A stretch of 64,000 bases of DNA from positions 125,140,889 to 125,204,888 of the forward strand of contig CANTUZ010000002.1 of NCBI GenBank assembly GCA_947846985.1, read 5' to 3'. Under the pieces are notes generated by a model. That model did not search any database, was not told where the DNA came from, and was given only the letters and a program-made list of their open reading frames with translations. This DNA comes from Fratercula arctica. Taxonomy: Eukaryota; Chordata; Aves; Charadriiformes; Alcidae. A program made the translations under genes and the position numbers. Positions 51,721 to 64,000 of the stretch are shown one piece after another (the first letter of the stretch is position 1; every line of letters starts with the position of its first letter).

Positions 51721-53634
51721 TAGTTTATTATTAACTAGAATCCAGTTAAATAGGATTTTTAAAAAATAAATATCTCTTTTTGGCAAAGATTTTTCACTGT
51801 TTCTTCCCGTAGACAGTCTGCATTGTCAGCACCTCCTTAGAATGAGCTGGATAGTAAAGAAAAATGTTTTACATTAATACATTTCACAGAAAAGTTGATA
51901 ACTACTGAAATCAACTTCAGCTAATATATCAAAAAATATATGCTAATCCTTTCATTAATTTTTAAACGTAAATTAATATAGTGCTTTACAACCTAGCAGA
52001 ATTTCTATGCTACAAATTTAAAAGTGCTCTTCACCCGAAATGATAAAAGGAGAGTATGATACAAAAACTATTCAGTTATTAGGAGTTTAATTTTTGCAGC
52101 AGCAGCTATGATTCCAGTTAGTGCGAACACTTTTAGTTGCATACTTGATGCAAGTTCTCCACCTAGTGGAGTAATTTTTAATGCTCCAAAGGATCACAAT
52201 TCCGTGCGAGTCATAATTTTTATTTCTGATTCATTTAAGGAGCAATAGCAACAGTTTCTTTATATAATATTTTATAAATACTTAAGCTATACAAGAAGTT
52301 TTTCTAACATTAAAATTCATTTCGCACAATGACTGAAATATTTATAATAGCTTCGGGAAACATAAAGGCCAGGAGAACTATAAAATAAAACCCAGTCACA
52401 ACAATCAAACTGTATCCACAAAAACATTTGAACAAAACAGATATTTTATTCATCTAGATTTTGGTAGTTGAGCGAAGTTCTATTTTCAGAAAATCCTATA
52501 TGCTTCACAAATACTAACGACAATCATATTTTAAAGAAAATTTTAGTGAAGGCAACATACCTGCTCATATAGCATCAACGAAACAAACTCATACAGGTGC
52601 CAGAGTAAAAAGGAGCAATTTGAACAACTTATGGGACACAGTAAATCATGGGACACAGTAAATCATGGGACACAGTAAATTCACTTGAAGTTCTTATTTT
52701 GAGGCTGGCTGGGACCAGAATATGCATTCTGGTCTGACTGTGTATGTATGCATGTACGTACATCATGCAGGAATCCCAGGGAAAGTAGGAGCATCGCCAC
52801 ACAGCAAGTCAAAGCAGATGAACATAATCATCCACCCTGCTTAAATGTATGAATCACGATAACATTCCTCCCTGTGCTTACGAAGAACAGCCTCTTGGAA
52901 AAAAAAAAATACACAGGCAAGAAGTGCTCAGACAAAATACACAGTTCACATCTCATACCTATCAAAACTTAAGCTGGCCCCCAGCTCCAGTACCTGTAAT
53001 CACGACTGTAGCACACAGCACAGAGAAATAAATGTCCCTTCACGTAGGTTGCTCCAGAGCTGCTTCAGGAGACAAAGGTCAAAACAGAGGATATGAATTT
53101 CACCTCCCTTCTTGCTGCCGACAAGCGCGCTCCCAAAGCAATTGGTGTAATGCACTGTGCTCCTTGCATGACACATTACTTAATAATTGCATGGCTGCAT
53201 TTCAAGTCACCTTCAGTTCACAGTAGTTTTTAGTTGCGACTTGACAGCAAGAGCAGGTTACAGTTTTCCTACACTTGAGATAATGAAGGTATAGATTATA
53301 GTAGAGACCCCACATCAGACAAAAGAGGTCACACGTCCTGACTCAATACAGATCAACATTATAAACTTGGTCTCATATAACATGAGCATCATAAAGGTGC
53401 CTCGACTCATTCAGTGCACTTACCAGAATTCAATTTGCCAGTACTGGAGATCATATTCCCTCCAGCTGATGAAGTTCCAGTTTAATCTTTCTTACTGTAC
53501 CAGCTGACTCTGCCACGGCACCAAGTCTTGCAGATGCAGGTAGACTTCCTTGGGTAACCTAGCTCTCAGCCAGCACACCATCCCACGTGCACACTACGCT
53601 GCTTGCACAGCAGCAGCAGGCAGATGTCCCTGCT
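51721..53634. other. Intergenic DNA with a small tandem repeat
   Basis: AT-rich; only the three-copy 17-bp repeat at 52631-52680 stands out. No gene seen. Confidence 0.6.
52631..52680. repeat. 17-bp tandem repeat, three copies
   Basis: ATGGGACACAGTAAATC at 52631, 52648 and 52665, identical except that the third ends one base early. Confidence 0.97.
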
Positions 53635-53720
53635 GCACAGAAGGGGAAACTGAGACAGCAGGAGGCTAAGACTTATCTGAACAGATCGCAAACAAGCAGC
53701 AGTGGAGGAAAGAGACTTAA
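53635..53720 (-). repeat. Possible MIR SINE remnant
   Basis: CACAGAAGGGGAAACTGAGA followed by CAGGAGGCTAAG and later AGCAGCAGTGGAGGAAAGAG resembles the complement of MIR (ACAGATGGGGAAACTGAGGC ... GAGGTTAAG ... AGTGGCAGAGC). It directly abuts the CR1 copy that follows. Confidence 0.45.
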
Positions 53721-53749
53721 CTTTTCAGAGAGAAACCTTAACCTTAACG

Positions 53750-54560
53750 TTTCAGAGAGAAACCTTATGAAATTCAACAAGGGTAAGTGTAGGGTGCTGC
53801 ACCTGGGGAGGAACAACCCCATGCACCAGTACAGGTTGGGGGCTGACCTGCTGGAGAGCAGCTCTGTGGAAAGAGATCTGGGAGTTCTGGTGGACAACAG
53901 GATGACCACGAGCCAGCAATGTGCCCTTGTGGCCAAGAAGGCCAATGGCATCCTGGGGTGCATCAAAAAGAGTGTGGCCAGCAGGTCAAGGGAGGTCATC
54001 CTCCCCCTCTACTCTGCATTGGTGAGGCCACACCTGGAGTACTGTGTCCAGTTCTGGGCTCCCCGGTTCCAGAAGGACAGGGAACTGCTGGAAAGGGTGC
54101 AGCAGAGGGCTACCAAGATGATTAGGGGACTGGAACACCTCTCTTATGAGGAAAGGCTGAGGGATTTGGGTCTCTTCAGTCTGGAGAAAAGACGGCTGAG
54201 GGGGGATCTTATCAACACTTATAAATACTTAAAGGGTGGGTGTCAGGAGGATGGGACCAGGCTCTTTTCAGTAGTGCCCGGGAACAGGACAAGAGGCAAT
54301 GGGCACAAACTTGAGCACAAGAAGTTCCACCTAAACATGAGGAGGAACTTCTTTACCCTGAGGGTGGCAGAGCACTGGAACAGGCTGCCCAGAGAGATGG
54401 TGGAGTCTCCATCTCTGGAGACATTCAAAACCCGCCTGGACGTGTTCCTGTGTAACCTGCTCTAGGTGACCCTGCTCTGGCAGGGGGGTTGGACTAGATG
54501 ATCTCCAGAGGTCCCTTCCAACCCTATGGTTCTATGATTCTGTGATTCTATGATTCTATG
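53750..54560 (+). mobile_element. Young CR1 LINE 3' fragment with intact ORF2 C-terminus
   Basis: About 810 bp. From [20 protein letters not shown] through [39 protein letters not shown] and [20 protein letters not shown] to the stop after FLCNLL (54465), the frame is uninterrupted. The 3' untranslated region GTGACCCTGCTCTGGCAGG ends with 8-bp units (TTCTATGA). The open frame continues upstream to 53587, outside the element. A 27-bp segment at its 5' edge is duplicated (53723 and 53750). No reverse transcriptase core, so it cannot move by itself. Confidence 0.97.
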
Positions 54561-56665
54561 AACTGAAATCTTTTCCTGTATGCTAATAACACATAGCCAT
54601 CAAAAACACTGCATTATCATTCCAGGCAGGAAGGTAATACTTAATCCAGCACAAAAGAGTTCTTAATGCTAGATTAGGCAATTTAAACACAGTATCCTGC
54701 AGGGTATGACACAAAGCAAGAAAAGACAGAAGAGTTTCCTTGTGATCATGGGACATACGCATAATACTGCCTTTTACAGGGCCTGAGTTTCAACTGTTGC
54801 ATAAACCTTAACACATGAATTTTTTTGTATTTACTCTTCATTAGAGAAATACTAAAATACAGAGCTACGTAGCTTGTGGAGTTGTGCAGCTGTTTGGTTT
54901 TTTTGTTTGGTTGGGTTTTCTTTAAGTTACTGAGATCCCTGAGATCCCACCAAATTTTGGCTACCCATAAGCAAGGAACATTCACAGCAACTTCAGTACA
55001 TTTTTTACTGTGATTCTACTTCATGATCCATCACCAAGAACAAATCATTCTTTCTCATCTCTGGAGATCAGGGTGCAGGCTTTAAAAGCCTGGCAGCTTC
55101 TTGACTGGAAGAAATGAGTTAAATTGCAGAACCCACCATCACCTCCCCAGCTGGAGCCTGCAAGTAATACAAGTGTATGCCAAAGGCTAGGAGTGGAGCT
55201 AACAGGCTCCAAATGACTGTGCTAAGGTCCTCACCTTCTCAGCAATCTTCACTGTAAACCTTTCGCTTGGTTTTCAATGCACAAGGGGTAAATTTGGTGA
55301 CCCCTCTTATTGCAGAGGGCAGCTCAGGGAGCTGGGGGTGCCTGACTGCACGCTCAGCCAGTGCGTGTACCCTAAGACTACCTCCTGGCCTTTGGCATGT
55401 TCCAGTAGCCATTTGCATGGTTGACATCAAAGAATATTGCTTAGTAAGGGCTGCCAAATACCAGGGTGCAGATACCCCAAGTACAATGACAAGATCGGAC
55501 TTGGTAACTAAGTCAGACCATATGAGCAATCTGGTTGAAGCAGGAGGGCAAAATTCATAACCCCTCTTGTTCTCCTGCCTGGGAACGTGGCTTCTGCTCT
55601 TCTGTTGTAGCTACATCAGCCTTTTGCCAACATACTGCTTTTCAGATTTTCTTCTTCAGTGTCAGTAGTCTACTGATCTCATCTCATCTATTCCTGCTTA
55701 TAAGTTCCCTTTATTTCTTCCTGAAAATCAATAAATATTACTGTCCTTCAGAGGGAGAAAGATGGACTGAGTAATGAGGTTCCCTGCTTGCCAGGTTCCT
55801 TCCAATGAGATTGCCACAACAAGGTTTCTGGTAATGAGCTAGAAAACCTCTGCAATATTCTTCCATCCTGCTGTCCACAAAGGAGGGATTTCATATGCTA
55901 TACATATATATTCAACTAAGTCTAAATTTTTGTAGTCTGACTGAAATTAGTTTGTTATCTGAATGAAAACTGACCTTATATTCCTTTCTAAAACGCAAAT
56001 AACCAGAAGGATAAAAAGATATCCTCAGACATTTGAAAAAATACCCTTAATCAAGGAGTATGCCTTGATTTTTATACTTGTTCACCCAAGTGTTGCTGAG
56101 TAATCTCTTGATACTGAGAAACCAGTCATTTATAAGGATGTAGCTACAAGGCACTGCTTCAAGAGTAGGAACTAATGCATGTGCACAGCTCTGGACTTTT
56201 TTTAAAATTCCTGTATGGTATTGCCTGACATTTTCAGTATGCCAGCAATGCAAACTGGAGGAATCAAAATGAAGTTTGGGAGCTCTTACCCTGCCAGATT
56301 TCATCTTGTTTACCACTTACTGCTTCAGTGCTAGGATTGCAACAAATTTTAAAATAAATTTCTATAGGAAGAAATATTTTTCGCATATCATGACCAAAAA
56401 AAAAAAAAAAGTCTGAATTCTTCTGTGAAATTTTGCAAAAAAAACCCCTTATGAATCAGAAATGGTAATTGAGGCAAATGGAAGTTTCTAAAAGTGATTA
56501 ATACATGGAAGTATTTCTAACAAAGGACAAATTTAAGCATTGCTAGTCAGACTTGCAACTATTGCACCGGAGTATGCAAGCTTGCTATGTACTTCACTTT
56601 GGAATATGGTCCCAACTATCTATAATTCACACTATTATCAATGCTGGTGCCCTTTTGGGTTTGGC

Positions 56666-56686
56666 TTTTTTTTTTTTTTCCCCCCC
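56666..56686. repeat. T14 followed by C7
   Basis: Homopolymer pair, pyrimidine only, followed by CAGTTAAATT; acceptor-like in appearance, but no downstream exon is evident. Confidence 0.9.
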
Positions 56687-58153
56687 AGTTAAATTAAGCT
56701 GGCATCTGGTTTTGACTTTGGGCTACTTGGTACTTTCTTAATCGCAGTTCATGAGAGGATCCCTTAAAAAAGCATGTGCTATTACAGGAATACAGCTCAC
56801 TGTTAGAAAACATATATTCATGTATCTACAGCTGAAGGCAATTTTCTGCAGTTTGCTACTGTGCAGCTACAGGAAGAGAGGGAACATTTCTTCATTATAT
56901 TATGATTATAATTAGGGTCATACTGGATGCAGAATAAGTATCCCTTGAGATTGGACAGTGATTCCAATTTTTTTTTTCCTAAAGATGAGAAATGTAAAAC
57001 CTCTTAAGTAGTTGTTGTTCCTTTTTTTATCTACAGGACATAGACAAAATCTGTCACATTGTTCTTTTATGAATTGACCATTTACTGAGTACTTCAGAAA
57101 TTCTAAAATGTCTTTCACAGACGGACGTTGTTTGCTGGCAAGGATTATATTCAGAGTTATGATTGTGGATATCATGGGAGACATGTATTGTATTTATGTG
57201 TATATGACTCGTCTTTTTCCTCTCATCTGTACCATGATCCCTAACTGGAGATTTACAAGAGAAGTTTTAGAAAATTGAAACTTTCAGCTTTTATTGGGTA
57301 GTACCACAGATTCATCACTTGCTTGTTACCTGCTAAAATAAAGCCCAGAACACAAAGTTGTTGATTCCATACTGCCCAAAAGAAAAAATCATGACTCTGT
57401 ATATGGTTCATGGAGCAAGACAGGTCAAACTACTATCTGAAGGAGCTCTCCAAATTGCTTTCTGAAGATGTCCGTCTTTCTCCATTGACTACAGAGGGAA
57501 CTTGGAAGGGCTGATGGCTAAACCTAGATGTTTTGGGGAAGATTTTGATGTAAATTAAGATAGCCTGAAGGAAGTAACTATATTACTCTCTGAGTTTGTT
57601 ATTGGGGCAACAACAGCTAAACATTTCTATTTGCAAGGCTGAGATCATCTTCCTTATGAAAGCAGCAATGGAAGGCTTAGTTGGGCAAGGAGGTGGTTGC
57701 TGTTGTCATGACATTAAGATTGCGATATGCAGATTTTTTGAATGTTCCTTCCATATACAGTTGCAGTCTTACAGTTAGGCAAAATGAATTGCCATCCTGC
57801 CCTTTGAATTGGCCCTTCAAATCCTTGTGTTTTCCTGCCTCCCTAAGATAGGAAGAGATTAAGGGTGACTGACAGCAGCAAAAAATTATGCAGCCACATG
57901 TATGTTAATCTGCCATCTTTTCTGCAGGATTTGGAAGGAGAGGGATATTTATAACTGTTCCTTTGTGCTGCTTTTGGACTAGTCACTGATTTCCCAGCAC
58001 CCTAGAAAACATTTCTAAAGGTCTGGGACAGAAAAATAATTCTTTCAAGACAACTAATCTCTCCATTCATGTCATTCATATGAAAGTAATTCTACACCCT
58101 TAATATTGGCCAGAATATTTGGTCTTGAGTCCCAGGCCAGGAAAAGACTGGGG

Positions 58154-58184
58154 GACTCTGATAAATATTTCCTTTATCAGAGTC
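58154..58184. other. Perfect 12-bp inverted repeat
   Basis: GACTCTGATAAA and TTTATCAGAGTC are exact complements around a 7-base loop TATTTCC. Too short for a typical microRNA precursor unless flanks extend it weakly. Confidence 0.9.
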
Positions 58185-61100
58185 TTAACTAAATGAATTT
58201 AATGTAACATTTGAAATGAAAGCAGTGTACTTCTGCATGTTGGAAAACTTGGGACAGCAGTCTGTTTCTGGCCATAGGCTGCAAAGGTTTTTTTTCGACC
58301 TCGAATACAACCAAGGTCTTATCTGAACGCCTTCTTAATTGAGAAGGGCTCCAAATCTTGACTTGTATGATCGGGCTATATAACTGTTATTAATTCGAAG
58401 ATGTTAAACTGGGAGCTGAGAACCAAGGTTTTTTTAATACTAAGTTAAGACCTAGACATTTCTCCAAAAAAAACCACCTCCAAATCCCATCTAACATTTG
58501 TTCTACTTCATGTATTTTCAGCATTGTCAGGTCTCACTTTTCCAGAGTTCAGCCTCAGAATATTGTTACCTCTGCATCTGAAACAGACCCTTGTCTTTGC
58601 CCATTCAACCCCACGTTAAGTATCAAACTGGAGAAAAAATCTGCCACATATCCCTAACCACCATCATTTGTTATTACTACTTTTTTGAGTTGGCCATATT
58701 GGATACCATGACAACATATTCTGGACAAGAATGACAGGACTTACAGGGAACATCAATGAATGCACTTTGTTCACTTACAACTAAGTATGATCACTTCAAT
58801 TTTTCACTTTATTAATATTTTACATACATAAAGATCCTTTTGTCCTAATGGATTCCAAAGCAAACCATTAAAAAAGGAATAGGAGTGATTTAGATATTAC
58901 TCCCCATAATTGGATTATATGTTCCTTGCTTCTGTGTTGAATTACTGTAGCAGTTCAGCCTACAGATGACCAAAGTCTCTGATTTCTCAGCTGAGAAACA
59001 GTCTTTTCTTTGAGCAACAGACTTGTAATTGTAGCACAGAATTTGTCAAAAGATCCATTCTATCCTCTGCTGAATCAAACTCATAAAAGATGCAAGAACA
59101 CATTTGTGCTGCTGATAGTGACAGTACTAGCTCTGCAGATGTCACTGTTGCTGTCACTTTGCCCCACATATAACTCAGGCAATCTTGGGTATCTTTCCAG
59201 AAACTAGCACAAAGCCTGATTCAGTCCTTCCCTTTTAAACGTGGCCTTTATAGTACATGGAATTACAGCAAGCAGGAAAAGGAGGATGCCATTTGGAGAG
59301 CAATTTCTAATTAATTTATACTTTCAATGTCTGAACTACAGTTTCAGCAAGATATTAGTCCTTAATTTGACCCTTTGGGGTTAAGTTCCTCTAGATCTGT
59401 GGCTTTGGAACATGTTTCTAAGCCAGTGGGCTCAGTGTGAAGTGCTGACTGGTGCAGAACAAGTTTTTTCGAAAGACCAATATTCAATTATATTTTAGAA
59501 GTTCTATGTTATAAGCAGTTAGTGGGATAGTCACAGGACTTCTAAGGGGAAGCCAAATTATAAACATTCTCTTTCTTTTGGGATTGGAACTCAAAGAAGG
59601 AGGTAAAAGGGAGTAATCACAGGACTGTAGAGGTCATGTTTTGTTTGTTTTTTGGGAAATTGACAGGCAAGACAGGTACCCGCGCAAGCTGTGGTATGAG
59701 GGTTTTTACATGCCTCAAGTTAATAGATTTCTAGTTTTAAAACTGCTTCTTGTGGCGTTTAACTGGCCTGGCAGGAGAAGCTGAACTGTTAAGAGTCTCA
59801 CTTACCCGATGCAGATTGCTCTAGCAGAAGTTCCTGGGAAAGATTTAGTTATTCACAAGTTTAATCTAATGAATAGTTGGAACATTTTTGCATTGGGATA
59901 GGAGGACTCGTACATCAGCTAAAGAAATAGTATTTCAGAGAAGTTTTTGAGCATTATTTGGGGGGAAATGGCATGGAATTACAGCAAAAAGCCATTCTCA
60001 CAGAATCAAATATTAAATTACTTACAGAAGAAGAGCTAGAAAAATGGAAATGAACTTCAACAAGGGGGAAAAAAGGAAGGAAGAATTCAGAAACAATATA
60101 ACGAAAACCTAAATTGACATACTGTTCCAAGAAAGCATAAAGGAAACTATGTGCCAGTGGAAAATCCGTTAACCATCAGCAACCAAAACCAGAACAACTG
60201 AAATAAAACAGTTTAAAATCATAACTCCCTGTAAATGGACAGATAAGTCGGCTTTAACCAGTTTGGTTTATCATAATGAAAGTGGGATTTGACCAGTGTA
60301 TCCTGGATAATTTAAAAAAAAAGAAGTGTTAATTCTGCGAAAGGTAGTATTTGGGACCGGTGGCTGAGATACAGGATTACAGAGTAGCATCCAAAATGCC
60401 ATGCAGAATAATAACAAGTGAACAGACACAAAGCAGACAACACTGGCACCTAAAATACTGTGAATAAATTAGAATTACTAATTTAGTTGGAAAGAGAAGA
60501 GTAAAAGATGAGGTTTTGTGGGACATTGGAGCCTATGGGCAGATGATTTTCTATGGATATGCCCTAGAAAGTTTAGAGAGTAAGGAAACAGTGTGCTTGA
60601 CTGTCGGTGAACATAAATATATTAGAAAGTACAGAGCAAAATCTTATTTTAATTAAGCACAAAGGCCACTGAGTTAGTCATTAATTGTCCCCAACTGGAC
60701 TGGGCACTTGATGAATAGCTACAACATTCATGAAATTATAAACATAGTGCACTACAGTAGAGTAAGTAATATGGCTGCAGTTCACTAGTGTGGTATCAAA
60801 ATTGGCATTGCTAAGACTGTGGAATATGTTCTTCATCAGGTTGGCACTTGTGGACATCATCACATTCCTGTAATTTAGGCAGACTGAAAAGGAAAGAAAA
60901 TTGTCTCCCCAGAGAAAGTCCCTAATGTGGCATGTTGGACTTGCAGACCTGGTTATTGAACAGCAGTTCAATAATAACAGCAGTATTTTGGAGGAATGCT
61001 ACTACTCAGTGACTCAAGAAGAGAAAATAAAACATACTAACCTAATTATTTTAAAGAATTATAGTGGTGTTATTTTCAAAAAACAAGACTGTTGGTAAGT

Positions 61101-62930
61101 TTACAGATACCAAATTGTGGTGGACACTCAGCATGTATAGGTGGAATCTATCTGGAAAAAGAAAGAATTTGTGTCTTGGATTAGCCAACAGAATAGCTGC
61201 TTTGAATCAGCAGTGAGCCACTTACTGAAGATGTACAGGAAAATAGCTTACAAAACACTCAAAGAAGAGTGTTCAAACATCTTTGAAGGTTTAGACTGGA
61301 TCCCCAGTTAGCATGTATATAATAAGAAATATGATCAGTCACCTGTAGAGAAGACGTACTAATATCTTATGTAACATACCAAATGATCAAGGAAAACAAA
61401 AAGAATGAAGTATACCACACTCGGGCTCTGAGAAACTGGAAAAAAACATACTGGTATGCAACAGATCTCTCAAGTCTAGGCCTTTCAGCCGGTAAATCCT
61501 GCTACTCACTTTTAGAGCAAGAAAAACCCTACTGTTAATGGTTAACAGTTGAGCATAATATATTCTGTAGGCACAAAAATCTTATTTGGTTGAGCAAATC
61601 TACATGAGGCTTGTAACAGTGGATAAAAATATCATGTATAACTTCAAGGTTAGATATGTATTCAAAATGTGGAATAGCCTTATTGTTGTCATATCATCAC
61701 TGAAGACTATGTGGTGAGTGTAAGAAAAATGTTGCAGCTATCACAAGAACATTGAATGCAGCTGGAAGTTGGTGAGTCTTCAAAGAAACCTCCTTGCTTG
61801 ATTAAAATTAGCTGAAATTCATCCTCCTGTAAAGGATTTAAGGTTCACTGGCATAGTATTGATGCAGGTTGTTAAACTTTCTCATCTGCTTTCAGAAGTA
61901 TATTTGAAATTTTTTCAAGCACCAATACATACAAAAACACTAAAGGAAGGAAGGGAGGGAAAGGATATATACTATCACAATGGCTTTTAAAATTAACCTC
62001 TGCAATCGGTCAGCTCAAGAATTACTTTGCACAGGTGTTACTTCTAGATAAAAGGCTGGCACAGTGCACTAAATTTCTTGATGGAAATAAGTTTAATAAC
62101 TCAAACTATTTAGTAATTACTTCAAAGTTGTTTGGAATTCATTACTTAGTACAAAAGTTATAAAATTTCAGAGAGGATAAACTTAACCACTATTCTAAGT
62201 GAAAGCCTGAATTCAGTTCTGTTACAAAATTTCTGGTTACATTTGATAATAAATTCAGAAAAAAGTTGCTATTATAGCTGTATCCCATATATAGGGAATA
62301 TTTATATAAACAATCACAAACTCTGAGGATGTTTATATAAACTATATAAGCAACATAACATCCATCTGTCTCTGGGATAATATTCCACAACAGTACAGGA
62401 AGACGTCTTACTGAAGATCTAAATGATCTTGAGTGATCTAACCACGGTCAAAACATCATTGCAAACCTGGCCCAATTATAAACAGACTTGATCATTCCAG
62501 CTAGGGAATCACAATAGATGATGATGGCTTTATCCTTCTGCACACACTGTTGGTTACAGAAGTACACAGTTTCTACTGAGTTATCCCGTTCCAGCTGGCT
62601 ACATATCTAATATGCTTGCATTGCCCCCATTACTCTGATATCTGAGCTCTTCAGTCTTTCTTGATCCTGGTAATACTTGCGTAATGCAAGAAAGTGATAA
62701 ACACAATTTTTACCAAGACAATAGCACATCTATGGTAGAGTGATAAACTCAAGTCACTAGATGATGTCCCAGTTCTTAAGCCAACTTTCCTTGATATGGT
62801 CTAAGTAAAATTAAAGTTTACATCCTAAAAATATCCTACTTCCACTTTTAAGTGAAGTTTTGCAGCCAGAGAAGCTGGCAGCAATAAGCTTCTTTGCTGT
62901 TTCTACATTATCTAACCAGGAAGACGTGAT

Positions 62931-62948
62931 GGGGGGTGGGGGGAGGGG
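62931..62948 (+). other. G-rich tract, possible G-quadruplex
   Basis: G6-T-G6-A-G4 in otherwise AT-rich DNA; the runs can supply four G3 tracts with single-base loops. Confidence 0.7.
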
Positions 62949-64000
62949 CGTGGTAGTAAAAGTGACCTTAAAACTTCTTTGTATATAATAAAAGTAAATT
63001 TTGCAATGTAGGCCTCTCAATTAACATAGAATATTGCAAAAGAAACACTGACTTCAATAACCTATGCTAGCCTAAACTGTTTATTTTGACAGTCACTCAA
63101 GAAAATGATGCTTCAGCCATGACTGCTGACCTTCCTCAAGGTTTCTTCCAAATGAGTCAGACTCTCCAAATACCTAGAAGAAACGCAATGTCAAAACAGT
63201 GTACTTCAGAATAACTGTCAACATGTATGACTAAATTAAATTAATCTGAACCAAAGATTAAACGTCGTTGTTCTGAAATGCATATCAATCTTTGTAGTTA
63301 TTGGGGGAACTGCACCAAGATAACCTTGATTTCTGTGGAATCTTTCTCCTTCAAATCAGTGGTCAGCAGTCAGTGTTGGCCCATGGAAACAAAGAAAAGC
63401 CAATATTCTGTTAAATGAAACATCAATAGTTTCAGTTTTAAGATTTAATATCTGAGGTATCGAGGTATTGACAATGTTGGATACAATGGTTAACTGTAAC
63501 TCATGGTTTGGGGAAAAAAGCTCTATGTTCTTAAGTATCAGATCACCACAGTTATTTAACTGTAGTAGTATTGTGGAGGGTTTTAATGGTTATCTCAGGA
63601 TTTCTTTCTGCAGTTAGTAAGAGCATCCAAAGACTGAAACAGTAGCCTGTTGGAAACAACTGCAGTGCATTTAGATTTTAAAAGCCAATCATGTTATTCA
63701 GATCCCTTTCATTGGTAATAAAATAATTACAATAAAGCAGGAATAAGCTCCACTGAAGACTAAACTACAGGGGTTGCTATAGCTGCTATTTACAGAAAAA
63801 GCCTGGAAAGATTTTATGTAGCTATTAGTCATACATATGATCATCTCAAACACTTAGGCTTCCTCAAGGGAGTTGGAGTTGCACTGCTTAGCCCTGAGTT
63901 AGTTATATAAATCTAAACTGTCTAATTCTTATCTCTTTTAATTCAAATTCCTGGCAGTATAACTGAGAGTATATGTGTGCTTCCATACACACAATTTTTA

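Larger units (their letters stand above)
54561..64000. other. Intergenic DNA without recognised genes
   Basis: AT-rich to the right edge. Holds an A15 run (56396-56410), T14 then C7 (56666-56686), a perfect 12-bp inverted repeat (58154-58184) and a G-rich tract (62931-62948). A 65-codon frame at 60901-61098 (+) starts MSPQRKSLMWHVGLADLVIE; I do not recognise it and see no splice or family support. No other gene or repeat is recognised. Confidence 0.6.

Noticed and set aside
60901..61098. 65-codon plus-strand frame as a possible pseudogene
   Set aside because: Not similar to any family I know and too short to support without a search.

Overview
The window looks like bird nuclear DNA. Seven CR1 LINE fragments carry avian 3' ends (ATTCTATG-type 8-bp tails or their complement). 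The single recognisable gene has vertebrate exon/intron structure, intergenic space is long and AT-rich, and there is one CpG island. No bacterial, phage, CRISPR or rRNA feature is visible, and I found no convincing tRNA. The species cannot be fixed from sequence alone.

Gene content: positions 1-10092 hold the 5' half of CA8 (carbonic anhydrase-related protein VIII) on the minus strand. Three coding exons join with matching phases: exon 1 (10014-10092), exon 2 (9495-9686) and exon 3 (5087-5211). They encode the first 132 residues; later exons lie beyond the left edge. In exon 3 the first zinc-ligand His of active carbonic anhydrases is Arg, the hallmark of this catalytically inactive family that binds the IP3 receptor. 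The promoter lies in a CpG island (about 9230-10680), and a CR1 fragment abuts it about 430 bp upstream of the ATG.

From 10.5 kb to 64 kb I see no protein gene, only intergenic DNA with repeats. CR1 fragments lie at 6844-7050(-), 10524-11276(+), 24479-27115(-), 27874-28014(-), 33558-34053(+), 48097-48459(-) and 53750-54560(+). The 24.5-27.1 kb copy is the longest and is dead: its catalytic box is deleted. The copies at 33.6 and 54.1 kb are about 99% identical to each other. A GC-rich but CpG-poor block (48945-49278) is followed by a very degenerate tandem array (about 49280-51720, period roughly 150-180 bp, CCTAAC-type motifs). CA8 intron 2 carries a compound pentanucleotide microsatellite (TATAT x17, TATGT x4, CATGT x9). 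There are possible remnants of older amniote repeats (MIR-like and others).

Three short plus-strand segments have exon-like splice signals (19352-19508, 24175-24256, 36766-36838) and could belong to a non-coding transcript divergent from CA8. This is speculative. I found no convincing undescribed biological system; the degenerate array with its GC-rich flank, the compound microsatellite and the exon-like segments most deserve a check.
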